Positions 52,585 through 61,581 of a stretch of DNA of 64,000 nucleotides are shown here, in pieces. The stretch spans positions 93,653 to 157,652 of the forward strand of contig JAFRHL010000006.1 of NCBI GenBank assembly GCA_017433295.1, in the 5' to 3' direction. The position numbers and the translations under genes were made by a program. The number at the start of each line of letters is the position of its first letter. Position 1 is the stretch's first letter. This DNA is from Eubacterium sp. GTDB taxonomy: Bacteria > Bacillota > Clostridia > Lachnospirales > Lachnospiraceae. The notes under the pieces are model-generated. The model was not told where the DNA came from. It saw only the letters and a list, made by a program, of their open reading frames with translations, and made no database searches.

Positions 52585-54333
52585 ATGAATACGAATTATA
52601 TTTTTGGACAGTGTGTGAATTTCTTTCGCCGGTTTAAGGTAAAGGCGAACCAGATCACCCTGATAGAAAAACTGGATACCGGAGGGACAGGCAGCCTGTT
52701 TTCCATTCAGAGAGAATGTGAAAGACGGAGCCTTCCCTTTCATTATAATATCATTACCCAGAAGGACTACGCACTTCGGCCCGGGAATCTTTTGGGACTG
52801 ATTAAGTTGTTTACCCTGAAAGCATACCGCCTGGCGGTATCATCCCATATTTTTATGAATGATAATTTCATGCCTCTGGCATACATGCATCCGGCCAGGG
52901 AAACAAAAGTGGTGCAGCTCTGGCACGGAATGGGTTCCTATAAGAAGTTCGGCGGCTCGTCGGCTCTTTCTGACCGGGAGCGGAAAGAGCTTGAAGGGAT
53001 CGCCTCCAATGTAACGCATATTCTGGCAAGCTCCCGTCATATTATTGATAATTATGCGGAAGCATTCTGTGTCCCAAAAGAAAAAATACTGGCCATAGGC
53101 TGCCCCCAGGCGGACTACTATTATGATCATCTTCATGGTGACCCGGCCGGGCTGATTGCTGCCAGAAAGAAACTGGAGCAGGCATTTCCGGAGCTTAAGG
53201 GCAGAAAGCTGGCCCTGTATGCACCCACTTTCCGGAGAAGTCCCAAAAGAGACCGTGAGATCCTCAGGCATTTTGATTTTGACAGGTTCAGCCGGGAGTG
53301 CGGGGATAAATACTGTCTGGCAGTGCGCCTCCACCCCCAGATCAGGACCGGAAAGGTGCCGGATCACTGCATTGACCTGACAGAATACCCGAATGTCCGG
53401 GAGCTTCTGATGATGACAGACCTGCTTATCGCCGATTATTCCTCCATTGCTGTGGAGTATGCCCTGCTGGGCAGGCCCATCCTCATCTATGCCTTCGACA
53501 AGGACTGGTATCTGAAGCATGACAGAGGGTTTTATTTTGACTTTGAAGAGACTGCGCCCGGTCCCATCCTTACAGATATGGATTCCCTGATCCGGGCTGT
53601 CAGGGAGGAACAATGGGATCTTAAGAAGACAGAAGCCTTCGCAAGGCTCCATAATGATTATTTTGACGGGAGATCTGCAGAGAGGATCGTTGATTATTAC
53701 TGGGGAAAGGATAGCAAAAAAGGAATGAAGATTATAGCAGGGCTGGGCAATCCGACCGATCAATATAAAGGTACCAGGCACAATATCGGCTTTATGGCTG
53801 TTGATGCCATCAGTGAAGCCTGTAAAATACCGGTCAACCAGCATAAATTCAGAGCCATGACCGGGACCGGTTTTATCGGGGGACAGAGGGTCCTTTTGAT
53901 GAAACCCCTGACTTTTATGAATTTAAGCGGGGAAAGTCTGCGGGCAGCGGCGGATTTTTATAAAACCCCGGTGTCAGATATTCTTGTGATCTACGATGAC
54001 ATCAGTCTGGAACCCGGTATGCTCAGGATCCGCAAGAAAGGCAGTGCCGGCGGTCATAACGGGATAAAGAGTATTATTTCCCATCTGGGAGCAGATGACT
54101 TTGTCAGGATCCGGGTGGGGATCGGAGGAGAGAGGCACCCCGGTCAGGATCTGGCAGATTATGTCCTTAGCAGGTTTCCCGCAGATGAGAAGCTGCGTAT
54201 TGAGGAAGCCCTTGATAAGGCAGTAAAGGCAGCAGAGCTGATCGTGACCGGCCAAACAGATGAGGCCATGAACCGGTACAGTGTCGGCAGGAAAAAGAGG
54301 GCAAAGAAGGAAGCCCCCAAAGAGGTGGAATAA
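52585..54333 (+). CDS. pth: Fusion: CDP-glycerol glycerophosphotransferase and peptidyl-tRNA hydrolase
   Basis: A single 582-residue frame holds two unrelated enzymes. Residues 1-380 resemble TagB/TagF-type glycerophosphotransferases of teichoic-acid synthesis: WHGMGSYKKFGG near 114, the ASSRHI block, LAVRLHPQ near 250 and LIADYSSIAVEYALLGRP near 285. After a short linker (GKDSKKG), residues 386-582 are a complete peptidyl-tRNA hydrolase: IAGLGNPTDQYKGTRHNIGF (catalytic His in RHN), MKPLTFMNLSG, IYDDISLEPG and GSAGGHNGIKSI. No stop separates them. Pth may also start internally at the ATG at 53725. GGAG precedes the ATG at 52585. The mfd start overlaps by one base. Confidence 0.85.
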   Translation: MNTNYIFGQCVNFFRRFKVKANQITLIEKLDTGGTGSLFSIQRECERRSLPFHYNIITQKDYALRPGNLLGLIKLFTLKAYRLAVSSHIFMNDNFMPLAYMHPARETKVVQLWHGMGSYKKFGGSSALSDRERKELEGIASNVTHILASSRHIIDNYAEAFCVPKEKILAIGCPQADYYYDHLHGDPAGLIAARKKLEQAFPELKGRKLALYAPTFRRSPKRDREILRHFDFDRFSRECGDKYCLAVRLHPQIRTGKVPDHCIDLTEYPNVRELLMMTDLLIADYSSIAVEYALLGRPILIYAFDKDWYLKHDRGFYFDFEETAPGPILTDMDSLIRAVREEQWDLKKTEAFARLHNDYFDGRSAERIVDYYWGKDSKKGMKIIAGLGNPTDQYKGTRHNIGFMAVDAISEACKIPVNQHKFRAMTGTGFIGGQRVLLMKPLTFMNLSGESLRAAADFYKTPVSDILVIYDDISLEPGMLRIRKKGSAGGHNGIKSIISHLGADDFVRIRVGIGGERHPGQDLADYVLSRFPADEKLRIEEALDKAVKAAELIVTGQTDEAMNRYSVGRKKRAKKEAPKEVE

Positions 54334-57300
54334 TGGGTGTTTTATCAGAATCCCTCCGGAAACAGGACAGCTTTCGAAAAATTATGAAATGTATGGAAGG
54401 CAACGGGTATCCTGTTGCCGTTACAGGCTGTGTCGATTCGCAAAAGGGGCACCTGGTCTCCGAGCTGGCGGGAAATCGCAGATGCCGGCTGATACTAACA
54501 TACCGGGAAGAAAAAGCAGCAGAGCTCTATCAGGATCTCTGCTTTTTTGACCCTGATACCGTCCTGTATCCCGGGAAAGACCTTCTTTTTTACAGTGCGG
54601 ATATCCACAGCAACCATACCGTAACGAAACGTATGAAGGTGATTAAACGTCTCCTGTCGGGAGACCGTCTTACTATTGTTACCGGGATAGGGTCGTTAAT
54701 GGAAAGGATGCTCCCTAAGGAAGTCTTTCTGGACCAGTGTCTCAGGGTGGGAAATGACAGTCTCCTGGAGACAGAAGCCCTCCGGGTGAAGCTGGTGGAG
54801 ATGGGATATATCAGCAGCGGTCTGGCGGAAAACCCCGGAGAGTTTTCCATAAGGGGGGATATTGTAGATATTTATCCTCTGACCGAGGATTGTCCGGTGA
54901 GGATCGAGTTGTGGGGGGATGAAGTGGACTCCATCCGAAGCTTTGATGCCGAGAGCCAGAGAAGTATTGAGAACCTTGAGGAGGTTATGATATACCCGGC
55001 TTCAGAGATCATCCTGCCCCGGGGCCGGATCACGGAAGCCATCCGCAGGATGAAGGAAGAATATGAGCAGCAGAAGGCGATTTTCCTGAAGGATAAAAAA
55101 AGAGCCGAAAAGGAGCGCCTGAGGAAAATGGTGGAGGCCACCCGGGATGAGCTGACTTCTCTTGGCACCACAACAGGCAGTGAAAGCCTGCTTTCTTATT
55201 TTTATGAGGATACCGTATCCTTCCTCTCCTGGCTGCCGGTTGATACCATGATCTTTTTTGATGAATCCCGCCGGGTACTGGAAAAGGCCGGGGTCAGCGA
55301 GACAGAGTATACTATGTCCATGGAGAACCGCTTATCAGGGGGCTATATTCTGCCCGGCCAGGCGGACCTGATGTACGGCCGGGAGGAGATCCTCGGACGT
55401 ATTCTGGATTATCCCCTGGTCCTTCTGGATAATCTTCAGGCTGACGCAGACCTTCCTGTGCCTGTAAAGTCCTTTGCCATGAATGTGAGATCCATTTATT
55501 CTTATCAGAGCAGCTTTGAGCAGCTGATCAAAGATCTTTCGCGATGGAAAAAGGAAAAATACCAGATGATACTGATGTCCTCATCCCCCACCCGGGCTAA
55601 GAGGCTGGCGGCGGATATCAGGGAATACGGACTGCCGGCCTGGTTTTCTGAAGATGCCGGGAAATCTGTCGAGCCGGGTGAGATCATGGTAACAAGCGGC
55701 CGGCTGGCCAGTGGATTTGAATATCCCGATGTGCCCTTTGTCATTCTCACGGAAAAAGACATTTTCAAAGACCGGAACCAGAAAGCAAAAAGGAGACAGA
55801 GGCTATACAGCGGGCAGAAGATCCGCTCCTTAACAGAAATATCCATCGGTGATTATGTGGTCCATGAAAGATATGGCCTTGGAATTTACCGGGGGATCGA
55901 GCAGATTGAGTCCGAGGGCGCCGCCAGAGATTATATTAATATTGAGTATAAGGATGCCAGTAATCTTTTCATTCCCGCCTCCCAGCTCTCGCTGATCCAG
56001 AAGTATTCCGGTGCCGGCGGGAAAAAGCCAAAGCTTAATAAACTCGGAGGAAATGAATGGGAAAAGACTAAATCAAGGGTCCGGTCCCAGATAAAGATTG
56101 CAGCAAAAGATCTGGTGGACCTGTATGCTCAGCGTCAGTCCCGTAAGGGTTTTGCATACAGCAGGGATACTGTCTGGCAGACGGAATTTGAGGAACTTTT
56201 TCCCTATGAGGAAACAGAGGATCAGCTGACTGCCATTGAGGACACAAAACGTGATATGGAAAGTCCAAGGATCATGGACCGGCTGATCTGCGGTGATGTG
56301 GGTTACGGCAAAACCGAGATTGCCATACGGGCAGCCTTTAAGGCGGTAATGGACAGCAAGCAGGTGGTTTATCTGGTGCCCACCACCATCCTTGCCCAGC
56401 AGCATTATAATTCTTTTATAGAGCGTATGCAGCACTATCCTATAACCATAAGAATGCTTTCCCGTTTTTGCAGTCCGGGGGAGGTAAAGGAGATCCGGGC
56501 AGGACTTAAGAAAGGATCAGTGGACATTGTCATAGGAACCCATAAGGTTCTTTCAAAGACAATAGAGTATAAGGATCTTGGCCTGCTGATCATTGATGAG
56601 GAGCAGCGCTTTGGCGTAAAGCAGAAAGAAAAAATCAAGCAGATGAAAAAGGATGTGGATGTTCTGGCCCTTTCGGCCACTCCCATTCCCAGGACCCTGC
56701 ACATGAGCTTATCGGGCATCCGGGACATGAGCATCCTGGAGGTTCCTCCGGTGGACAGGAGGGCAGTGCAGACCTTTGTTATGGAGTACAATGAAGAAAT
56801 GGTCCGGGAAGCCATTTTAAGGGAGGTGGCCAGAGGAGGACAGGTATTCTATGTATATAACAGAGTCAGCGATATAGAAGATATGGCGGCCAGGATCCGC
56901 GCGCTGGTGCCTGAGGCCCGGGTGGAATATGCCCACGGTCAGATGCGGGAGAGGCAGCTGGAAAATATCATGTTTGATTTTATCAATAAAGAGATCGATG
57001 TCCTGGTATCCACCACTATTATAGAGACAGGCCTGGATATTTCCAATGCCAACACCATCATAATCCATGATGCCCACCGTTTCGGACTGGCCCAGCTGTA
57101 TCAGCTCAGAGGCCGGGTGGGCCGTTCCAGCAGGACTGCCTTTGCCTTCCTGATGTACAGAAGGAATACTATTCTGAAGGAAGAGGCAGAGAAAAGACTT
57201 AAGGCGATCCGGGAGTTTACCGATCTGGGCAGCGGTTTTAAAATTGCCATGCGGGATCTGGAGATCCGGGGAGCCGGCAACCTGCTGGGAGCCGAACAGT

Positions 57301-57851
57301 CGGGACACATGGATGCGGTGGGTTATGACCTTTACTGTAAGATGCTGGCGGAGTCAGTTGCCCAGATGAAGGGCGAAGCCACTGAGGAGGAGACCTTTGA
57401 TACCACGGTGGACCTGGCGCTGGATGCCTATATTCCTTCTTCCTATGTGCCCAATGAAAGTCAGAAGCTGGCACTTTATAAGAGGATATCCTTTATTGAA
57501 ACCCGGGAAGAATATGAGGATATGACGGAGGAGCTTACAGACCGGTACGGAGATGTCCCCGGGCCCCTTCTGCGGCTTATGGATGTGGCCCTGCTCAAAG
57601 CCCGGGCCCATGAAGCCTGGATATTATCTGTTGAGCAGAGGGGTGCCGGGATCTATTTCACCATGAACCCCCGGGCAAAGGTCAAGGTGGAGGAGGTTGA
57701 CGGCTTCCTGAAGGAATTTCGCGGAAAAATGAAAATTAAACCGGGAGTTCATCCTGTTTTTCTGTATGAATCCGGCAGTGTTCCGAAAAAAGACCTGATC
57801 CAGCTGGTAAAAGATATAATAAATAAGATAAAATATTTGATTGAACCTTAA
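54333..57851 (+). CDS. mfd: Transcription-repair coupling factor
   Basis: The 1172-residue Mfd removes stalled RNA polymerase and recruits UvrA. The N-terminal UvrB-like domains (FSIRGDIVDIYP near 170) are followed by the RNA-polymerase-interacting domain (IGDYVVHERYGLGIYRG near 502). The helicase motor has Walker A GDVGYGKTEIA near 653, DEEQRFG near 755 and the translocation motif region GRVGRS near 925, and a C-terminal TRCF domain ends it. It starts in a stop/start overlap with the fusion gene. pth-mfd order is common in Gram-positive bacteria. Confidence 0.97.
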   Translation: MGVLSESLRKQDSFRKIMKCMEGNGYPVAVTGCVDSQKGHLVSELAGNRRCRLILTYREEKAAELYQDLCFFDPDTVLYPGKDLLFYSADIHSNHTVTKRMKVIKRLLSGDRLTIVTGIGSLMERMLPKEVFLDQCLRVGNDSLLETEALRVKLVEMGYISSGLAENPGEFSIRGDIVDIYPLTEDCPVRIELWGDEVDSIRSFDAESQRSIENLEEVMIYPASEIILPRGRITEAIRRMKEEYEQQKAIFLKDKKRAEKERLRKMVEATRDELTSLGTTTGSESLLSYFYEDTVSFLSWLPVDTMIFFDESRRVLEKAGVSETEYTMSMENRLSGGYILPGQADLMYGREEILGRILDYPLVLLDNLQADADLPVPVKSFAMNVRSIYSYQSSFEQLIKDLSRWKKEKYQMILMSSSPTRAKRLAADIREYGLPAWFSEDAGKSVEPGEIMVTSGRLASGFEYPDVPFVILTEKDIFKDRNQKAKRRQRLYSGQKIRSLTEISIGDYVVHERYGLGIYRGIEQIESEGAARDYINIEYKDASNLFIPASQLSLIQKYSGAGGKKPKLNKLGGNEWEKTKSRVRSQIKIAAKDLVDLYAQRQSRKGFAYSRDTVWQTEFEELFPYEETEDQLTAIEDTKRDMESPRIMDRLICGDVGYGKTEIAIRAAFKAVMDSKQVVYLVPTTILAQQHYNSFIERMQHYPITIRMLSRFCSPGEVKEIRAGLKKGSVDIVIGTHKVLSKTIEYKDLGLLIIDEEQRFGVKQKEKIKQMKKDVDVLALSATPIPRTLHMSLSGIRDMSILEVPPVDRRAVQTFVMEYNEEMVREAILREVARGGQVFYVYNRVSDIEDMAARIRALVPEARVEYAHGQMRERQLENIMFDFINKEIDVLVSTTIIETGLDISNANTIIIHDAHRFGLAQLYQLRGRVGRSSRTAFAFLMYRRNTILKEEAEKRLKAIREFTDLGSGFKIAMRDLEIRGAGNLLGAEQSGHMDAVGYDLYCKMLAESVAQMKGEATEEETFDTTVDLALDAYIPSSYVPNESQKLALYKRISFIETREEYEDMTEELTDRYGDVPGPLLRLMDVALLKARAHEAWILSVEQRGAGIYFTMNPRAKVKVEEVDGFLKEFRGKMKIKPGVHPVFLYESGSVPKKDLIQLVKDIINKIKYLIEP

Positions 57852-57947
57852 AGATGTTGTATACTATAAGATAATGTCTGCATAACTGTTTGACGGGTTT
57901 TTGCAGTCAGTTTATTTACAATTCATTTGACAGGAGGATATGATTCA

Positions 57948-59129
57948 ATGAAAAAAAATATACTTACCCGTGTGGCAGCGGCTGCACTCTCTATAGCACT
58001 GGCTGCAGGTATGCTGACGGGCTGCGGCTCATCGAAAACCGGCAGCAGCACAAAGGACGGGGACAAGACCCTGTTTACTTACAGTGGAGTGGATGTGCCC
58101 CTGAAAGAGGCCTGGATCTATGCCAAGATCAACGCTGCCCAGTATGAAGCATCCTACAGTAATTATTTCGGACCCAACTTCTGGACCATGGAGATGGGAA
58201 AGGACGCGGACGGAAATGCCACCAGCTTTGAGGACTACGCCAAAGAGCAGACCATTACCCAGATCAAACAGATCATTGTTCTCGATTCTAAGGCAGAAGA
58301 GCTGAAATGTTCCCTGGATGATAAGGAAAAGGAGAAGTGCGGGGAGTATGCCAAGGCCTTTGCAGAGGATGAGACCGGAAAGAAGATCTTAAAAGAATGC
58401 GGCGGCAGTGTGGAGGATATCCAGAAGATCTATGAAGACAATGCCCTGGCCTCCAAAGTCCAGCAGGAGATGGTCAAAGACACTGATAAGAATGTTACGG
58501 ATGAGGAAGCCAGGGAGACCACCATATCCCGTGTGGTTTTTCCTGTGACCAAGACTGACGACCAGGGCCAGAATACGGATATGACGGATGCCGAAAAGGC
58601 TGAAGTGAAGAAAAAGGCGGAGGCTGCATGGCAGAAGCTTGCATCAGGTACCTCCATTGAAGATATTGCCAAGGAGCAGGAGTATACTAATACCAGCGAG
58701 ACCTTTGCCTCCGGTGAGTCTGAGGAGGGCAAGGACTTTGAGAAAAAGCTTGCCGAAATCAAGGATGGCGATAATGTGGAAGGCGTGCAGGAGTGTGACA
58801 ATGGATATGTCATTGCAAAGCTTGTTGCCTACACTGATCAAAGTGCCACCGCTTCCCATAAAGAACAGATCATCAGTCAGAGAGAGCAGGATAATTTCCA
58901 CAAAAAATATGAGGAATGGACTGCGGATCTGGAAAAAGACTGGGATTACAAGAAGAATGTGGATCAGGATCTCTGGGCCCAGGTAGTACTCCACAGTGAG
59001 GAATCCACAGCCACGGAGAGCCAGGCTGATACAGCTGCTGCAGAGGAAGCCTCTACAGCTGCTCCCGAAGGGGAGACCGGATCACAGGACGCAACCACTG
59101 AGGCAGGGGCAGGAGATGCCGGAAAATAA
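57948..59129 (+). CDS. PrsA-like foldase lipoprotein
   Basis: The 393-residue lipoprotein has a lipobox ending at LTGC (Cys about residue 25), so it should be anchored outside the membrane. A SurA-like N-terminal helical region is followed by a parvulin-type peptidyl-prolyl isomerase region (about 190-300), which is poorly conserved in its core motif. The C-terminal 50 residues are Ala/Thr/Glu-rich and disordered. The ATG at 57948 follows AGGAGG. It probably folds exported proteins. Enzyme activity is uncertain. Confidence 0.8.
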   Translation: MKKNILTRVAAAALSIALAAGMLTGCGSSKTGSSTKDGDKTLFTYSGVDVPLKEAWIYAKINAAQYEASYSNYFGPNFWTMEMGKDADGNATSFEDYAKEQTITQIKQIIVLDSKAEELKCSLDDKEKEKCGEYAKAFAEDETGKKILKECGGSVEDIQKIYEDNALASKVQQEMVKDTDKNVTDEEARETTISRVVFPVTKTDDQGQNTDMTDAEKAEVKKKAEAAWQKLASGTSIEDIAKEQEYTNTSETFASGESEEGKDFEKKLAEIKDGDNVEGVQECDNGYVIAKLVAYTDQSATASHKEQIISQREQDNFHKKYEEWTADLEKDWDYKKNVDQDLWAQVVLHSEESTATESQADTAAAEEASTAAPEGETGSQDATTEAGAGDAGK

Positions 59130-59148
59130 GTAAAAAAGGAATGGCAGT

Positions 59149-60600
59149 ATGGCAGATTTACCGGAACTGTTTATCACACGAATGAAAAAGATTCTGGGGG
59201 ATGAATGGGATGTATTTCACCGGGAAGCCGGAAAGACCAGACAATATGGTCTTCGTGTCAACACACTGAAAATCAAAACGGAGGAATTCGAGAGAATTGC
59301 TCCGTTTCATTTAAGCAAAATTCCCTGGATCCCCAATGGATATTATTATGAGAAGGATGACCGGCCGGCCGGACATCCCTATTATGCGGCCGGGCTCTAT
59401 TATCTTCAGGAGCCCAGCGCCATGACACCGGCGTCCAGGCTTTTGGTAAAACCGGGAGATAAAGTCCTGGATCTTTGCGCTGCTCCCGGCGGGAAGGCGA
59501 CCCAGCTGGCGGCAGACCTTAAGGGCCGGGGACTGATGGTCGCCAATGATATCAATCAGGCCAGAGCCAGGGCCCTTTTGCGAAACATGGAGCTGATGGG
59601 GGTATCCAACAGCTTCATCACCAATGAGCCACCTCATATACTGGCAGACAGATTTCCCGGTTATTTCGATAAGATCATGGTGGATGCCCCCTGTTCAGGG
59701 GAGGGCATGTTCAGAAAGAATCCGGCGGTGATGGATTCCTGGATGGAAAAGGGGCCGGATTATTTTTCGGTGCTCCAGAGAGAGATCATAGTATATGCCG
59801 CGGACATGCTGAAACCCGGAGGAAGGATGTTCTATTCCACCTGCACCTTTGCCCCGGAGGAAAATGAAGCTGTTATCACATATCTGCTTCAGGAGAGACC
59901 GGATATGGAACTTATCCCCATGGAGGATTATGAAGGATTCTCTCAAGGCCTTCTCTCTTTCGAGGGACAGACTTTTCATGAAAGCTGCCGGCTCTGCCGC
60001 AGGATCTGGCCCCACCGGATGGCCGGTGAGGGACATTTTCTGGCTTTGCTGGCCAAAAAGGACACAGGAGTTCCGGGGGATGACCTTGCAGGAGCCCGCA
60101 GAGGCAGAAGGGTAAAAACCGGGAAAAAGGAACGAAAGTCCGGGAATTCACCAGCCGAAAGGGAAGGACAGGAGGCTTTAAAAGAGTTTTTCCGGCATGT
60201 AAATAATCAAATGATTTCAGACCATCTCGACATTCGGGGACAGAAAGTATATTATGTATCTGACAGGACCATGGACGAGAAGAAAATACATTTTCTAAGA
60301 AACGGAATCTATCTGGGAGACCTTAAAAAAAGACGGTTTGAGCCCTCAGAGCCCTTTGCCCTGGCTCTTGCCGGTAATGACTACGATATGACCATAGATC
60401 TTTCCTCCCGGGATGAAAGGGTGGAAAAGTACCTTCGCGGTGAAAGCATTGTCATAGACGAGCCCCGGCCGGCCGGACATAAAGGCTGGTATCTCCTGAA
60501 AACAGACGGTTATCCCCTGGGCTGGGGAAAGCTTGTGGGGAATACATTAAAGAATAAATATCCGGCGGGCTGGAGAAGGACACAGTCTTTCCGCGATTAA
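59149..60600 (+). CDS. rRNA (cytosine-C5) methyltransferase, RsmF/NOL1-NOP2 type
   Basis: The 483-residue m5C methyltransferase probably acts on 16S rRNA. SAM-binding CAAPGGKATQLAADL is near 108, ANDINQARA near 130, DAPCSGEGMFRKNP near 180 (catalytic Cys) and YSTCTFAPEENE near 225 (second Cys). The basic linker near 320-345 is followed by a C-terminal FDF/PUA-like RNA-binding domain (YPLGWGKLVGNTLKN near 462). It follows the lipoprotein gene by 19 nt. Confidence 0.92.
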   Translation: MADLPELFITRMKKILGDEWDVFHREAGKTRQYGLRVNTLKIKTEEFERIAPFHLSKIPWIPNGYYYEKDDRPAGHPYYAAGLYYLQEPSAMTPASRLLVKPGDKVLDLCAAPGGKATQLAADLKGRGLMVANDINQARARALLRNMELMGVSNSFITNEPPHILADRFPGYFDKIMVDAPCSGEGMFRKNPAVMDSWMEKGPDYFSVLQREIIVYAADMLKPGGRMFYSTCTFAPEENEAVITYLLQERPDMELIPMEDYEGFSQGLLSFEGQTFHESCRLCRRIWPHRMAGEGHFLALLAKKDTGVPGDDLAGARRGRRVKTGKKERKSGNSPAEREGQEALKEFFRHVNNQMISDHLDIRGQKVYYVSDRTMDEKKIHFLRNGIYLGDLKKRRFEPSEPFALALAGNDYDMTIDLSSRDERVEKYLRGESIVIDEPRPAGHKGWYLLKTDGYPLGWGKLVGNTLKNKYPAGWRRTQSFRD

Positions 60601-60623
60601 ATAAAGAAAGTAAACATTTGATT

Positions 60624-61184
60624 ATGAAAAGTAAAAGCTTTGATATATTGTTATACGTTTATCTTGCAATAACAATATTTTCTTATTACGAAGGATATAA
60701 GTATTTCCGACTGGCTGCTCCCGGGAAAACCGACTTCATGGCCTATGCAGTGTGCTGGTCATTTTGCTGCGCCTTAAATCTGCTGTTATTTATCAGGAGG
60801 GCAGGCTACCTTCGTTTTTTACATATGACCATGAGAAAGGTGGATAAACTGAGCGGCAGAAAGTTTGAACAGTATCTCGCCGCCCAGTTCAGACACCTGG
60901 GCTATCGTGTAAAAGAGACGGGCGGCAGTCATGATTACGGGGCAGATCTTCTGCTCAAAAAAAGAAGAGAGATCATTGTAGTGCAGGCAAAAAGGTATGA
61001 GAAAAATGTCAGCCTGTCCGCTGTCCAGGAGGCAGCGGGCGCTGTAGCCTGCTATGGAGCCGACCGGGCTATGGTGGTGACCAACAGCAGGTTTACAAAA
61101 AGTGCCCGGACCCTTGCCCGGCAGAATGATGTGGAGCTTTGGGGGCGGGAGGAGATCATAGAGAAATTCGGCATAGCAAAATAG
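60624..61184 (+). CDS. Membrane protein with Mrr-like nuclease domain
   Basis: The 186-residue protein has two hydrophobic segments (about 5-22 and 38-58) and a cytoplasmic restriction-endonuclease-like domain (about 75-186). The D-x(n)-Q-x-K pattern of the Mrr_cat group is seen in DYGADLLLKKRREIIVVQAKRY near 110-135, given here by its key DYGADL and VQAKRY parts. VTNSRFTKSARTLAR near 160 is also typical. The start ATG at 60624 has only a weak ribosome site. Similar genes in Firmicutes are usually of unknown role, perhaps in DNA turnover rather than restriction. Confidence 0.75.
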   Translation: MKSKSFDILLYVYLAITIFSYYEGYKYFRLAAPGKTDFMAYAVCWSFCCALNLLLFIRRAGYLRFLHMTMRKVDKLSGRKFEQYLAAQFRHLGYRVKETGGSHDYGADLLLKKRREIIVVQAKRYEKNVSLSAVQEAAGAVACYGADRAMVVTNSRFTKSARTLARQNDVELWGREEIIEKFGIAK

Positions 61185-61203
61185 GAAAAAGGGGGTATGG
61201 AAA

Positions 61204-61383
61204 ATGGGGGTCGTCATCGGAAGACTGGATGACCAGGTGGCCAAAATTTTTCTGGGGAATAACCTGACCAGAAGTACTCGGGATTATGAAAGACTGCTGG
61301 AGCAGGGAGACCTGTCTGAGGAGGAAAGGAGAAAGATCCTGGCTGCGGGAAAGAAGAAGGAGGATGACGAGATCATTCTCTGA
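61204..61383 (+). CDS. Small hypothetical protein (59 residues)
   Basis: A short frame starts at an ATG 8 nt after AGGGGG and codes MGVVIGRLDDQVAKIFLG..., ending KKKEDDEIIL. It is charged, with a probable helix pair (RDYERLLEQGDLSEEERRKIL) and no membrane segment. It follows the Mrr-like gene by 19 nt, so it is probably in the same operon. The function is not known. Confidence 0.6.
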   Translation: MGVVIGRLDDQVAKIFLGNNLTRSTRDYERLLEQGDLSEEERRKILAAGKKKEDDEIIL

Positions 61384-61581
61384 ATCGTTTTTTTGCGGTT
61401 GCTCCGGGATGCAGGCTTTGACAAAACAGCAAAAAGAATGGATCACGGCCAGGGAAAAGGCTGTAGAGGAAAAGGGAAGTTTTTATCAGCCCTTTATGTT
61501 CTTGCATTTATATGCTTTTTCCAGTACAATATATATATAATTGTTGGACTGTAATAAATGATTACTTAGGAGGATGATGAG

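Noticed and set aside
61286-61540. 84-codon frame between the Mrr-like gene and pgi
   Set aside because: It overlaps the better supported 59-residue frame in another phase, lacks a ribosome site and is rich in Arg/Trp/Cys as expected of a shadow frame.
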